A stretch of 64,000 bases of DNA from Pseudomonas chlororaphis (GTDB lineage: Bacteria; Pseudomonadota; Gammaproteobacteria; Pseudomonadales; Pseudomonadaceae). Location: NCBI RefSeq assembly GCF_001921865.1, contig NZ_MSCT01000008.1, positions 1 to 64,000 on the forward strand, read 5' to 3'. The notes under the pieces are model-generated. The model was not told where the DNA came from, did not search any database, and saw nothing but the letters and a program-made list of their open reading frames with translations. Position 1 is the stretch's first letter, and each line of letters begins with the position of its first letter. A program made the position numbers and the translations under genes. Below are positions 40,012 through 48,132 of this stretch, piece after piece.

Positions 40012-40833
40012 ATGACCAGTGCCGAACTCGCTCGACCCAGCCGTAAACAACGCGTGCGCACCTTGTGGATTTCCGATGTGCATCTGGGCACCCGGGACTG
40101 TCAGGCGGAGCACCTGGCGCAGTTCCTCAAGGGCTACCACGCCGACCGGATCTACCTGGTGGGCGATATCATCGACGGCTGGAAACTGCGCGGCGGCATG
40201 TACTGGCCCCAGGCGCACACCAATGTCATCCGCCGCCTGTTGACCATGAGCAAGCGCGGCACCGAAGTGATCTATGTCACCGGCAACCACGACGAATTCC
40301 TGCGCCGCTATTCGAAGTTGATCCTGGGCAATATCCAGCTGGTGGACGAGGCGGTACACGTCACCGCCGATGGCCGGCACTTGCTGGTGATCCACGGCGA
40401 CCAGTTCGACGTCATCACGCGCTACCATCGCTGGCTGGCCTTTCTCGGCGACTCGGCCTACGAGTTCACCCTGACCCTCAATCGCTGGCTGAATCACTGG
40501 CGGGCCCGCTACGGTTATGGCTACTGGTCGTTGTCGGCCTACCTCAAGCACAAGGTCAAGACCGCGGTCAGCTTTATCAGCGACTTCGAGGAAGCCATCG
40601 CTCACGAATGCGTGAAGCGCGAGCTGCACGGCGTGGTGTGCGGGCATATCCACCATGCCGAGATCCGCAAGGTCGGCGAGATCGACTACCTCAATTGCGG
40701 GGATTGGGTCGAGTCGTGCACCGCCCTGATCGAGCATTGGGACGGCACCATCGAGCTGTACCGACTGGCCGACGCCCAGGCACGGGAAGCGCAGCGCAAG
40801 GCCGATCTGGCGAAGGTCGCGGAGCTGGCGTAA
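40012..40833 (+). CDS. Calcineurin-like metallophosphoesterase (LpxH2/UDP-diacylglucosamine pyrophosphatase-like)
   Basis: A 273-aa binuclear metallophosphatase with all family motifs in order: DVHLG (D22/H24), GDIIDGW, GNHDE, HGDQFD and GHIHH. The Trp/Tyr-rich lid insert (LNRWLNHWRARYGYGYWSL) is typical of the LpxH-like group sometimes annotated as UDP-2,3-diacylglucosamine diphosphatase. ATG at 40012 has AGGAG 7 bases upstream; the frame upstream of it lacks a start signal. It stands alone, followed by a REPIN. Whether it acts in lipid A synthesis or on another phosphoester cannot be told from sequence. Confidence 0.85.
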   Translation: MTSAELARPSRKQRVRTLWISDVHLGTRDCQAEHLAQFLKGYHADRIYLVGDIIDGWKLRGGMYWPQAHTNVIRRLLTMSKRGTEVIYVTGNHDEFLRRYSKLILGNIQLVDEAVHVTADGRHLLVIHGDQFDVITRYHRWLAFLGDSAYEFTLTLNRWLNHWRARYGYGYWSLSAYLKHKVKTAVSFISDFEEAIAHECVKRELHGVVCGHIHHAEIRKVGEIDYLNCGDWVESCTALIEHWDGTIELYRLADAQAREAQRKADLAKVAELA

Positions 40834-40846
40834 GGCTTTGAGGCCC

Positions 40847-40913
40847 CATCGCGAGCAAGCTCGCTCCTGCAGAAGGTGATCCATTTCCTGTAGGAGCGAG
40901 CTTGCTCGCGATG
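40847..40913. repeat. REPIN (GAGCAAGCTCGCTCC type)
   Basis: CATCGCGAGCAAGCTCGCTC and its inverse ending CTTGCTCGCGATG flank about 20 bp, filling the space between two convergent genes. Confidence 0.92.
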
Positions 40914-40929
40914 GACAGCGCAGCGGTCC

Positions 40930-41520
40930 TCAAGCCGGTGCGCGTTCTTCCATGGCCGCCTTGTAGATCGAATTTTTCGGTTGGGCGAACAGGCGTTCGA
41001 GCATGGGTTCGAAAAAGCTCAGGGGCAGGCTGTCGTAAGTCGGATCGAACGCCGCGGCATCGTACTTGGCGCAGAACTCCACGGTCCGCACATACAGCGG
41101 GTGGTCCTTGAATTGTTCGCGCAAGTGCCGATCCATGCCCAGATGGTGGAAGAAATAGTAGCCCTGGAAGATCCCGTGCTTCTCCACCATCCACAGATTT
41201 TCGGCGCTGACGAAGGGTTTGAGGATGGCCGCGGCGATGTCCGGGTGATTGTAGGAGCCCAGGGTATCGCCGATATCGTGGAGCAGGGCGCAGACCACGT
41301 ATTCTTCGTCGCGGCCGTCATGCCAGGCGCGGCTGGCGGTTTGCAGCGAATGGGTCAGGCGGTCCACCGGGAAGCCGCCAAAGTCCCCCTCCAGCAACCT
41401 CAGGTGCGCCACGATCCGCGCCGGCAGCTGTTTGGCGTAGGCACTGAAGTCCGCGGCGATGATCGCCCAGTCTTCCTGGGTGCCATCCTTCATGTGGGTG
41501 AAACGGGCATGCGCGTTCAT
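40930..41520 (-). CDS. HD-domain phosphohydrolase
   Basis: A 196-aa protein with the HD metal signature: H in RLTHSLQTASRA, HD in ALLHDIGDT, and histidines in the following helix (YNHPDIAAAILKPF...VEKHGIFQGYYFFHHLG). ATG at 41520 has GAGG 7 bases upstream. HD proteins of this size hydrolyse nucleotides or other phosphoesters; the substrate is not predictable. It lies about 100 bp downstream of the Mpo1-like gene on the same strand. Confidence 0.82.
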   Translation of the reverse strand: MNAHARFTHMKDGTQEDWAIIAADFSAYAKQLPARIVAHLRLLEGDFGGFPVDRLTHSLQTASRAWHDGRDEEYVVCALLHDIGDTLGSYNHPDIAAAILKPFVSAENLWMVEKHGIFQGYYFFHHLGMDRHLREQFKDHPLYVRTVEFCAKYDAAAFDPTYDSLPLSFFEPMLERLFAQPKNSIYKAAMEERAPA

Positions 41521-41619
41521 CGGCAATCCTCTTGTTGTTTTTTTGTGCAACGATTCGAGTGTATGCCTTGGATCCAATCCCGCACTGGCTGCGCGGGACG
41601 GCTTGCTGTCCGTCCAGGC

Positions 41620-41931
41620 CTAGAACGGTACTTTGCCCAGCAGCATGTCGCGGTACATGACGAAATCGCCAAGCAGGCTGTAAAGCGGATGCTGGAAGGT
41701 GGCCGGGCGGTTCTTCTCGAAGAAGAAATGGCCGACCCAGGCAAAGCTGTAGCCGGCCAGGGGCAGGGCCAGCAGCAACAGCCAGGCGCCTTTGCCGATG
41801 GCGAAGGCGAGGATGAAGATCACCAGGCTGGTCCCGATGAAGTGCAAGCGGCGGCAGGTGCTGTTGCTGTGCTCGCTCAGGTAGTAGGGATAGAACTCGG
41901 CGAAGCTGTTGAACGGCTTGATGTTATCCAC
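41620..41931 (-). CDS. Mpo1-like (DUF962) membrane protein
   Basis: A 103-aa protein with the DUF962/Mpo1 pattern: FNSFAEFYPYYLSEHSN, CRRLHFIGTSL, then two transmembrane helices and WVGHFFFEKNRPATFQHPLYSLLGDFVMYRDML. The conserved histidines (HSN, RRLHF, VGHFF, QHP) fit the Fe-dependent dioxygenase seen in yeast Mpo1, which acts on 2-hydroxy fatty acids. I place the start at GTG 41931 (MDNIKPFNSF...), where the conserved part begins; an in-frame ATG at 42003 would add 24 unconserved residues and has no ribosome-binding site. Confidence 0.78.
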   Translation of the reverse strand: MDNIKPFNSFAEFYPYYLSEHSNSTCRRLHFIGTSLVIFILAFAIGKGAWLLLLALPLAGYSFAWVGHFFFEKNRPATFQHPLYSLLGDFVMYRDMLLGKVPF

Positions 41932-42094
41932 GACTGCGGTCTCTGTGGTTATTGTTCTGTCAGCGGGATGCTCCGTGGGGAGCTTATTTGAGTCTAGAGT
42001 CATCGGTGGCTGTCGCCAGTGACAATAGGCGCCACTTTAGTATCCTTAGGGAAATCGGCCGTAGCATGCGGCTTGTCATGTAAAAGAGCCCACC

Positions 42095-43156
42095 ATGAGC
42101 GAACGAACGACTTCTGCAAGCTGGGCGATGGGAATTGTCAAAGCTCTGGAGATGGACGGCCTGGATTGCCGTGCATTGTTCAAGCAGATCGGGCTCGACT
42201 ATGCCGCGCTGGACGATCCGGACGCGCGCTTCCCCCAGGACTCGATGACGCGCCTCTGGCAGCGCGCGGTGGAGCAGTCTGGCAATCCGGCCATCGGCTT
42301 GAACATGGGCAAGGTGGTGCGCCCGGCGTCCTTCAATGTGGCCGGGTATGCCCTGATGTCCAGTCGTACCCTGGCCGAGGGTTTCCAGCGCCTGGTGCGT
42401 TATCAGCGGATCATCGCGGAAAGCGCTGACCTGAGTTTCCGGCTTTTACCTGAAGGTTATGCATTGATTCTGACGGTCCATGGCGATCATCTGCCACCGA
42501 CCCGGCAGAGTGCCGAGGCTTCGCTGGCCTGTGCGCTGGCGCTGTGCGGCTGGTTGACCGGGCGGACCCTGCATCCGCATCAGGTCTTGGTGCAGGGCGC
42601 TCCGCCCCTCGATCTGGAACCCTACAAGCAGGCGTTCCATGCGCCGCTGGTGTTCAACGCGCCTTACGACGCGCTGATTTTCGAGCGTGCCGACATGGAG
42701 GCGCCCTTGCCGACCGCCAATGAAGCCATGGCGCTGTTGCATGACCGCTTCGCCGGCGAGTACCTGGCGCGTTTCTCCGAAAGCCGGGTGACGCACAAGG
42801 CCCGTCAGGCGCTATGCCGCCTGTTGCCCCAGGGCGAGCCGAAACGGGAGGTCGTCGCGCAGACCCTGCACTTGTCCCAGCGCACCTTGCAACGGCGGTT
42901 GCAGGAGGAGGGCACGAGTTTCCAGGCCTTGCTCGACGATACCCGGCGAGAGCTGGCCGAACAGTATCTGGCCCAGCCGAGCATGACCTTGCTGGAAATC
43001 GCTTATCTGTTGGGGTTTGCCGATCCGAGCAACTTTTTCCGCGCCTTCCGCCGCTGGTTCGACGCCACGCCCGGCGAGTACCGGGCGCGGTTGCAGGAGT
43101 CTCCGGCCGCGGTCAGTGACGCCAGAATGCCGGAATACACAACACGAACACCGTAA
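42095..43156 (+). CDS. AraC-family regulator with arabinose-binding-type N-terminal domain
   Basis: A 353-aa protein of the OruR/ArgR-like group. The N-terminal Arabinose_bd region (about 20-205: FPQDSMTRLWQRAVEQSGNPAIGLNMGKVVRPASFNVAGYALMSS) is followed by a C-terminal AraC DNA-binding domain (about 235-335: REVVAQTLHLSQRTLQRRLQEEGTSFQALLDDTRRELAEQYL and LLEIAYLLGFADPSNFFRAFRRWFDATPGEYR). No metabolic gene is adjacent in the same direction, so its regulon is unknown. The last 44 bases overlap the end of the convergent trkH gene. Confidence 0.9.
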   Translation: MSERTTSASWAMGIVKALEMDGLDCRALFKQIGLDYAALDDPDARFPQDSMTRLWQRAVEQSGNPAIGLNMGKVVRPASFNVAGYALMSSRTLAEGFQRLVRYQRIIAESADLSFRLLPEGYALILTVHGDHLPPTRQSAEASLACALALCGWLTGRTLHPHQVLVQGAPPLDLEPYKQAFHAPLVFNAPYDALIFERADMEAPLPTANEAMALLHDRFAGEYLARFSESRVTHKARQALCRLLPQGEPKREVVAQTLHLSQRTLQRRLQEEGTSFQALLDDTRRELAEQYLAQPSMTLLEIAYLLGFADPSNFFRAFRRWFDATPGEYRARLQESPAAVSDARMPEYTTRTP

Positions 43157-44567
43157 TGATCTCCAGCCGGCCGAGCAGCATGCCCAGGGACAGGATCCAC
43201 TTGGCGGCATCCGGCAGGGTGGCGAAGTTGCCGGCCGGGCCGATGGTTTCGCCCAGGCCCGGGCCGACCCCCGACACCGTACTGGCGGCGCCGGTCAGGG
43301 CGGTCATCCAGTCCACGCCCAGCAGCGACAACGCCAGGGCGATCATGCAGATGGTGATGGCGAAGAAGAACGAGAAGGTCAGGATCGAACGGACGATTTC
43401 CTCGTCGAGGCGGTGCCCGTTGTATTTCTGCTTGATCACCGCGCGTGGGTGAATCAGCTGGTTCAAGTTGGCCTTGAGCAGGATGTAGGCGACCTGGAAG
43501 CGGAAGATCTTGATCCCGCCGGCGGTCGAGCCGGAGCAGCCGCCGACGAAGCCCAGGTAGAAGAACAGCATCAGCGAGAAGTTGCCCCACAGGCTGTAGT
43601 CGCCCAGGGCGAAACCAGTGGTGGTGACGACCGAGGTGACGTTCAGCGCGACGTGGCGCAAGGCGTCGAGCCAATGCAACTGGGTGGTCCACCAGTACCA
43701 GGTACCGAGCACCAGCCAGGTCACCAGCAGCATCCCGAGCAGGCCCTGGACCTGCTGGTCCTTGATCAGCGCTCGGCGATTGCCGCGCAGGGTGGCGACG
43801 TACAGGGTGAACGGCATGCTGCCGAGGATCATCACCACCACGGCCACCCAGTGCACCGCCGGCTGCGGCCAGTGCGCCAGCGAGCTGTCGGAGGTGGAGA
43901 AACCGCCGGTAGAGATCGCCGACATCGCATGGTTGATCGCATCGAACAGGCTCATCCCGGCCCACCAGAAGGCCAGGCTGCCGAGAATGGTGATGCCGAC
44001 ATACGCCGCCACGATCAGCCGCGCCACCATGTGCGAGCGCGGCATGACTTTCTCGGAGCGGTCCGAGGATTCGGTCTGGAACAGGCGCATGCCGCCGATA
44101 CGCAGCAGCGGCAGGATCGCCACCGCCATGCCGATGAAGCCGATACCGCCGAGCCAGTGCAGCAGCGAGCGCCACATCAGGATGCCTGGCGACATGCTGT
44201 CCAGGCCGCTGAGCACCGTGGCGCCGGTGGCGGTGATGCCGGACATGCTCTCGAAGAACGAATCGGTGTAGCTGATGTGCTGGGTCAGCAGAAAGGGCAA
44301 GGCGGCGAAGATGCACACCACCAGCCAGCTGGACACCGTCAGCAGGTACATGTCCCGCGGGCGCAGGTGCACATGTTCGGGGCGCCCCGGTATCACCAGG
44401 GCCAGGCCGGCAACGAAGGTGATCATGCTGGCCCAGAGGAACGACGGCAGGTCGCCGGTACGCTCGAACAGCACCAGGGTCGCCATCGGAATGACCATGG
44501 CGATGGCCAGGGTGATCAGGAAAATGCCGATGATGAAACCAATGATCCGTAGGGTCGGCAACGCCAT
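43113..44567 (-). CDS. trkH: Trk-type potassium uptake protein TrkH
   Basis: The inner-membrane K+ translocating subunit, 484 aa. Four selectivity-filter loops are visible: SMSGITATGATVLSGL, HAMSAISTGGFSTSDSS, LNVTSVVTTTGFALGDY and STVSGVGPGLGETIGP, with GGCSGSTAGGIKIFR in the gating region. ATG at 44567 starts a hydrophobic first helix (LRIIGFIIGIFLITLAIAMVIP); the longer frame overlaps the nitroreductase gene and is not used. The Trk NAD-binding partner (trkA) is not in the window. Confidence 0.94.
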   Translation of the reverse strand: MALPTLRIIGFIIGIFLITLAIAMVIPMATLVLFERTGDLPSFLWASMITFVAGLALVIPGRPEHVHLRPRDMYLLTVSSWLVVCIFAALPFLLTQHISYTDSFFESMSGITATGATVLSGLDSMSPGILMWRSLLHWLGGIGFIGMAVAILPLLRIGGMRLFQTESSDRSEKVMPRSHMVARLIVAAYVGITILGSLAFWWAGMSLFDAINHAMSAISTGGFSTSDSSLAHWPQPAVHWVAVVVMILGSMPFTLYVATLRGNRRALIKDQQVQGLLGMLLVTWLVLGTWYWWTTQLHWLDALRHVALNVTSVVTTTGFALGDYSLWGNFSLMLFFYLGFVGGCSGSTAGGIKIFRFQVAYILLKANLNQLIHPRAVIKQKYNGHRLDEEIVRSILTFSFFFAITICMIALALSLLGVDWMTALTGAASTVSGVGPGLGETIGPAGNFATLPDAAKWILSLGMLLGRLEIITVFVLCIPAFWRH

Positions 44568-44687
44568 GAGGTCCGCTCGGGGCTGATAAGGAGGGCGCCA
44601 TTCTACCTGCGGTGCGGAGCATGTAAACCGGCACCCGGAAGGCACTTGCCGGTAGAATGGCCGGACATTTTTTTCAGGAGGTGGCCG

Positions 44688-45254
44688 ATGGAGGCTCTCG
44701 ACGCATTGCTCAACCGTGTTTCCGTACCGCGTTTGCTCGACCCGGCGCCGACGGCGGCGCAGCGGGAGGTGCTGTTCGCGGCGGCCTTGCGGGCTCCGGA
44801 TCACGGCCAACTGCGCCCTTGGCGCTTTCTCACCGTCGAGGGCGAGGCCCGCGAACAACTGGGCGAGCTGCTGGTCGAGGCGGTGCAGTTGCAAGGTGGC
44901 GAAGTGACTGAAGCGGCCCTGGACAAGGCCCGCGCCATGCCGTTGCGTGCACCTTTGGTGGTGGTCGTGGTGGCGCGTCTGCAGGAGCATTTCAAGGTGC
45001 CGAAGTCGGAGCAGTTGCTGGCGGCGGGCTGCGCCGCGCACGGCATTCTATTGGCGGCCTATGCCCAGGGCATTGGCGCGGTGTGGCGCACCGGCGAGCT
45101 GTCCTATTCGCCCCATGTGGCCAAGGGGCTTGGCTTGGGTGAGGGTGAGGAAATCATTGCCTTCCTGTACCTGGGCACGCCGTTGAACGAGCCGCGGATC
45201 GCCCCGAAGGTGGACGTGGCGGAGTTCGTCGGAGCTTGGTCGGGCAAGGCCTGA
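44688..45254 (+). CDS. Nitroreductase family protein (YdjA-like)
   Basis: A 188-aa FMN-dependent oxidoreductase of the small YdjA type. Visible are the N-terminal FMN-binding stretch RAPDHGQLRPWRFLTV, the central AAGCAAHGILLAAYAQGIGAVWRTG and the C-terminal GEGEEIIAFLYLGTP. AGGAGG lies 6 bases before the ATG. It is divergent from trkH. The natural substrate is not known. Confidence 0.88.
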   Translation: MEALDALLNRVSVPRLLDPAPTAAQREVLFAAALRAPDHGQLRPWRFLTVEGEAREQLGELLVEAVQLQGGEVTEAALDKARAMPLRAPLVVVVVARLQEHFKVPKSEQLLAAGCAAHGILLAAYAQGIGAVWRTGELSYSPHVAKGLGLGEGEEIIAFLYLGTPLNEPRIAPKVDVAEFVGAWSGKA

Positions 45255-45284
45255 TCCTGAAGTTTTGCCGTAGTTGATGGCCAA

Positions 45285-45372
45285 TCGCGGGCAAGCCTCG
45301 CTCCTACAGGTCGAGGTCATTCGCAGCATTGGCGAACGCCTTGAAACCGTAGGAGCGAGGCTTGCCCGCGAA
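45285..45372. repeat. REPIN (GGGCAAGCCTCGCTCC type)
   Basis: ATCGCGGGCAAGCCTCGCTC at 45285 and its inverse ending GCTTGCCCGCGA at 45372 flank about 40 bp. It fills the space between the convergent nitroreductase and cpxS genes. It is the GGCAAGCC subtype, unlike the GAGCAAGC subtype seen at most other sites. Confidence 0.9.
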
Positions 45373-45377
45373 GCTTT

Positions 45378-46718
45378 TCAGGCTTGAAGGGTAATACCCG
45401 GCACCAACGGCAACTCCAGCGTCGCGACAAAACCGCCTTGTGGGTGATTGTCCAGCGTCAGGCTACCACCATGGCGCTCCGCGGCGCGCCGGGCGATGGC
45501 CAGGCCGAGGCCGTGGCCCGCCGCGGTCTGCCCCGGGGCGCGGTAGAAGGGTTCGCCCAGCAGGCTCAGGTGTTCGGCCTGCACCCCGGGGCCATGATCG
45601 CGCACGCTGAGCAGGATTCTGTCGCTCTGGCGCACGGCGCGTACCTCGATCGTCTGCCCGGCCGGATTGAAGCGCTGGGCGTTGCGCAGCAGATTGTCCA
45701 CCGCCCGTTCGATCATGGTCGGCCAGCCCCGGAGGCTGAGCTGCGGCTCGGCCTGGATGCGCACCGGCTGTTCCGGGCAGGCCAGTTGCGCGTCTTTTTG
45801 CAGGTTGCCGAGCAAGGCATTGAGATCGACCTCTTCGGCGCTGGCGTTGTCGGAGTCGACCCGGGCCAGCACCAGGATTTCACTGATCAGCGCTTCCAGG
45901 CGATCGCATTCGCGGGTCAGGCGCGGCCACAGGCGTTCGCGTTCCTCGTCCGTGGCGCGCTCGGCCAGCGCCAGGGCGATGCGCAAACGTGCCAGCGGCG
46001 AACGCAGTTCGTGGGAGACGTCGCGCAGCAGTTGGCGCTGGCTGCCGATCAGGCTTTGCAGGCGCGATCCCATCCGGTTGAAATCCTTGGCCAGCACGCC
46101 GAACTCGTCGCGGCGGTCGGCCAGGCGGGCCAGGCTGTTCTGTTGGTAGGTGGTTTGCCCCAGGTCATGCACCGCGCCGCGCAGACGGCTGAGAGGGCGG
46201 GTGATGGACAGGGTCACCAGCAGGCTGAACAGGGTCAGCACCACCAGCGCGATGGCCAGGGCACTCAGCGGCCACATCAGGCTGTCGCGGTGCCAGGCGC
46301 CCAGTTCCGGGTGGGGAATCCGGTAGATCATCAGGTAGGTGTCGCCGGTTTTCGGGCTGGTGTATTCGGCGGTCAGGCGGCGCCAGGGCAGGCGTCGGTC
46401 ATCGTTGTTCTGCCGGGCCTCGAAGGCCGCGGCGCGGCGCGGGAAGGTGCCGCGGACTACCGGGTCGCCGCTTTCGTTGAGCACCTGCACATCGATGTGG
46501 TACTGGCGCTTGCGCTGTTCGAGGATGTCCTGGGCGGCATCTTCGCCTTGGGCTTCGTAGGTCTGGGTCCACTCCTCGGCCAGGGTGTTGAGGCCCGGAT
46601 GGCGGCTGAGAATCCAGGCGTCCTGGTTCAGCATGTGCCCAAGCAGAATCGACAGCCCTGCAACCAGGGCGATGGCCAGCCAGAAACTGGCCAGGATGCG
46701 CCAGAACAATGAACGCAC
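45378..46718 (-). CDS. cpxS: Cpx-type sensor histidine kinase
   Basis: A 446-aa inner-membrane kinase for envelope stress. Order: TM1 (about 8-30), periplasmic sensor (31-145), TM2 (about 148-170), HAMP (171-225), HisKA with H236 in DVSHELRSPLARL, and an HATPase domain with N box NLLRNAQRFNP, G1 DHGPGV and G2 GHGLGLAI. The locus order cpxR, spy-like, cpxS matches P. aeruginosa PA3204-PA3206. A terminator lies between the spy-like gene and this start, so its level may depend on read-through. Confidence 0.9.
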   Translation of the reverse strand: MRSLFWRILASFWLAIALVAGLSILLGHMLNQDAWILSRHPGLNTLAEEWTQTYEAQGEDAAQDILEQRKRQYHIDVQVLNESGDPVVRGTFPRRAAAFEARQNNDDRRLPWRRLTAEYTSPKTGDTYLMIYRIPHPELGAWHRDSLMWPLSALAIALVVLTLFSLLVTLSITRPLSRLRGAVHDLGQTTYQQNSLARLADRRDEFGVLAKDFNRMGSRLQSLIGSQRQLLRDVSHELRSPLARLRIALALAERATDEERERLWPRLTRECDRLEALISEILVLARVDSDNASAEEVDLNALLGNLQKDAQLACPEQPVRIQAEPQLSLRGWPTMIERAVDNLLRNAQRFNPAGQTIEVRAVRQSDRILLSVRDHGPGVQAEHLSLLGEPFYRAPGQTAAGHGLGLAIARRAAERHGGSLTLDNHPQGGFVATLELPLVPGITLQA

Positions 46719-46727
46719 GGGAAATCC

Positions 46728-46764
46728 TCAAACAAAGAAAGCCCAGTGGGAAGGCCACTGGGCT
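46728..46764 (-). terminator. Rho-independent terminator between the spy-like gene and cpxS
   Basis: Perfect 10-bp stem AGCCCAGTGG (46740-46749) / CCACTGGGCT (46755-46764) with a 5-nt loop. On the minus strand it is followed by TTTCTTTGTTTG. It ends only about 10 bases before the cpxS start codon, so it probably attenuates rather than separates. Confidence 0.85.
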
Positions 46765-46782
46765 GGGGCAAGCGCTAGAGCA

Positions 46783-47220
46783 TTATTGCGCTTTTTGCGG
46801 TTGTTGCGCTTTCCAGGCCTTGAATTCGGCCCATTCCGCGCGACGTTCGGCGTGCTTCTTCTGGATCGCGTCAAACTCTTTCTGTTGCTCCGGCTTGAGC
46901 AGGGCGCGGATATCCGCCTGGGTTTTCTGGCGCTTGGCGGCGATCTCGTCCTTCATGGCCTTCTGGTCGGCCGGCGACAGTTTTTCCAGGTATTTCTGCA
47001 CCAGCTGCTTGCGCTCGTGCATCTGCTCGCCCATCAGCTTGCGGATCTGCTGGCGCTGTTCGCGGCTCAGGTCCAGCTGGCTGTAAGGGCCTTTGCCACG
47101 CATGTGTTCGCTGTGGCCCGGGCCTTCCATCGGCCCCATGGGGCCTGCGCCTTCGGGCATGGCCATGGCCACGGTCGGCAGGGCGGCGGCGAACATCAGA
47201 GCGATCAGGGTCTTGCGCAT
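46783..47220 (-). CDS. Spy/CpxP-family periplasmic chaperone-like protein
   Basis: A 145-aa periplasmic protein with signal peptide MRKTLIALMFAAALPTVAMA and the two LTxxQ-type motifs of the family (LDLSREQRQQIRKLMGEQ and LLKPEQQKEFDAIQKKH) in an all-helical body. AAGGAG precedes the ATG. In enterobacteria CpxP/Spy proteins damp the Cpx kinase or protect periplasmic proteins; the position between cpxR and cpxS supports a feedback role. Tandem GTAAA sites upstream suggest CpxR activation. Confidence 0.9.
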   Translation of the reverse strand: MRKTLIALMFAAALPTVAMAMPEGAGPMGPMEGPGHSEHMRGKGPYSQLDLSREQRQQIRKLMGEQMHERKQLVQKYLEKLSPADQKAMKDEIAAKRQKTQADIRALLKPEQQKEFDAIQKKHAERRAEWAEFKAWKAQQPQKAQ

Positions 47221-47302
47221 GGTGTATCTCCTTGTCTCATTCCCGGTCAGTTCCGGATGAGTGCAGATTACGGAGATCAAGGTCAGCGGCGGTCAGCGAA
47301 GG

Positions 47303-47352
47303 GTAAAGCTTGGGTAAAGAGGTTTTTTGGCGAAACTGACATAACTCTTTAC
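47303..47352 (-). promoter_or_regulatory. Putative CpxR boxes upstream of the spy-like gene
   Basis: GTAAA occurs at 47303-47307 and 47314-47318, an 11-bp tandem period (GTAAA-N6-GTAAA), with an inverted copy TTTAC at 47348-47352. CpxR is known to bind direct GTAAA repeats spaced by several bases. The cluster is 83-132 bases before the spy-like start codon. Confidence 0.65.
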
Positions 47353-47390
47353 CCACTGCGTAGGGTGTGGCGGCTGCCGCCGTCGGGATC

Positions 47391-47442
47391 AACAGCCAAC
47401 AGCCAACAGCCAACAGCCAACAGCCAACAGCCAACAGCCAAC
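47391..47442. repeat. Heptanucleotide tandem repeat (AACAGCC)7
   Basis: Seven perfect copies of the 7-bp unit AACAGCC plus a partial eighth (AAC), ending 5 bases from the cpxR stop codon. Perfect copies of a short unit are prone to slippage, so copy number may vary between strains. Confidence 0.95.
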
Positions 47443-47447
47443 GGGCA

Positions 47448-48125
47448 TCAGAGGCTGTAGTAGTACCCACGGCTGCGCAGGGCGACGATGCGCGGACGGC
47501 CGTCGGGGTGCGGGCCGATCTTCTTGCGCAGGTTGCTGACGTGCATGTCCAGGCTACGGTCGTACAGGGTCAGCTTGCGGCCCAGGGCAATCTGCGCCAG
47601 TTCCTGCTTGTCCAGCGGTTCGCCCGGCTGCTTGAGCAGGGCCTCGAGCAGGCGGCTTTCGGAAACGGTGAGGGTGATGTCCTGTTGGTCGACGTTGACC
47701 ACGCCACGCACCGGGCTGAAACACAGGTCGCCCAGCTCCATCTGGCTCGACACCGCGGCCGGATGGCTGCGGCGCAGCACGGCGCGCAGGCGGGCCGTCA
47801 GTTCGCGGGGGTCGCAGGGTTTGGCCAGGTAGTCGTCGGCGCCCAGTTCCAGGCCGAGGATGCGGTCCAGCGGCTCGCCGCGGGCCGAGAGCATCAGCAC
47901 CGGCAGGTCCGGATGGTCGCTGCGCAGTTGCTTGAGCAGCTCAAGGCCGCTGCCGTCGGGCAGCATCACATCGAGCACCACCGCCGCCGGCGCGTGATCC
48001 GCCAAGGCGCGGCGGGCGCTCAGGCCGTCGTGGCAGGCCCGTACCTGAAAACCTTCCTGGCTCAGCCAACTGGTCAGGAGCTCGCACAGCTCCTGGTCAT
48101 CGTCAATCAGTAACAGGTCGCTCAT
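47448..48125 (-). CDS. cpxR: Cpx-type response regulator (OmpR family)
   Basis: A 225-aa regulator with a receiver domain (D8-D10 acidic cluster, phospho-acceptor D52 in VVLDVMLPDGSG, K102 in LAKPCDP) and an OmpR winged helix (about 130-223, ending RSLDMHVSNLRKKIGPHPDGRPRIVALRSRGYYYSL). It should be phosphorylated by the kinase encoded two genes downstream. The gene ends 5 bases from a heptanucleotide repeat. Confidence 0.92.
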   Translation of the reverse strand: MSDLLLIDDDQELCELLTSWLSQEGFQVRACHDGLSARRALADHAPAAVVLDVMLPDGSGLELLKQLRSDHPDLPVLMLSARGEPLDRILGLELGADDYLAKPCDPRELTARLRAVLRRSHPAAVSSQMELGDLCFSPVRGVVNVDQQDITLTVSESRLLEALLKQPGEPLDKQELAQIALGRKLTLYDRSLDMHVSNLRKKIGPHPDGRPRIVALRSRGYYYSL

Positions 48126-48132
48126 GAATCAC

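Noticed and set aside
42003..42003. ATG at 42003 as start of the Mpo1-like gene
   Set aside because: No ribosome-binding site and the extra 24 residues are unlike the family; GTG at 41931 is preferred but not proven.
47391..47442. Repeat array considered as a CRISPR remnant
   Set aside because: The unit is 7 bp without spacers and no cas gene is near; it is a simple tandem repeat.
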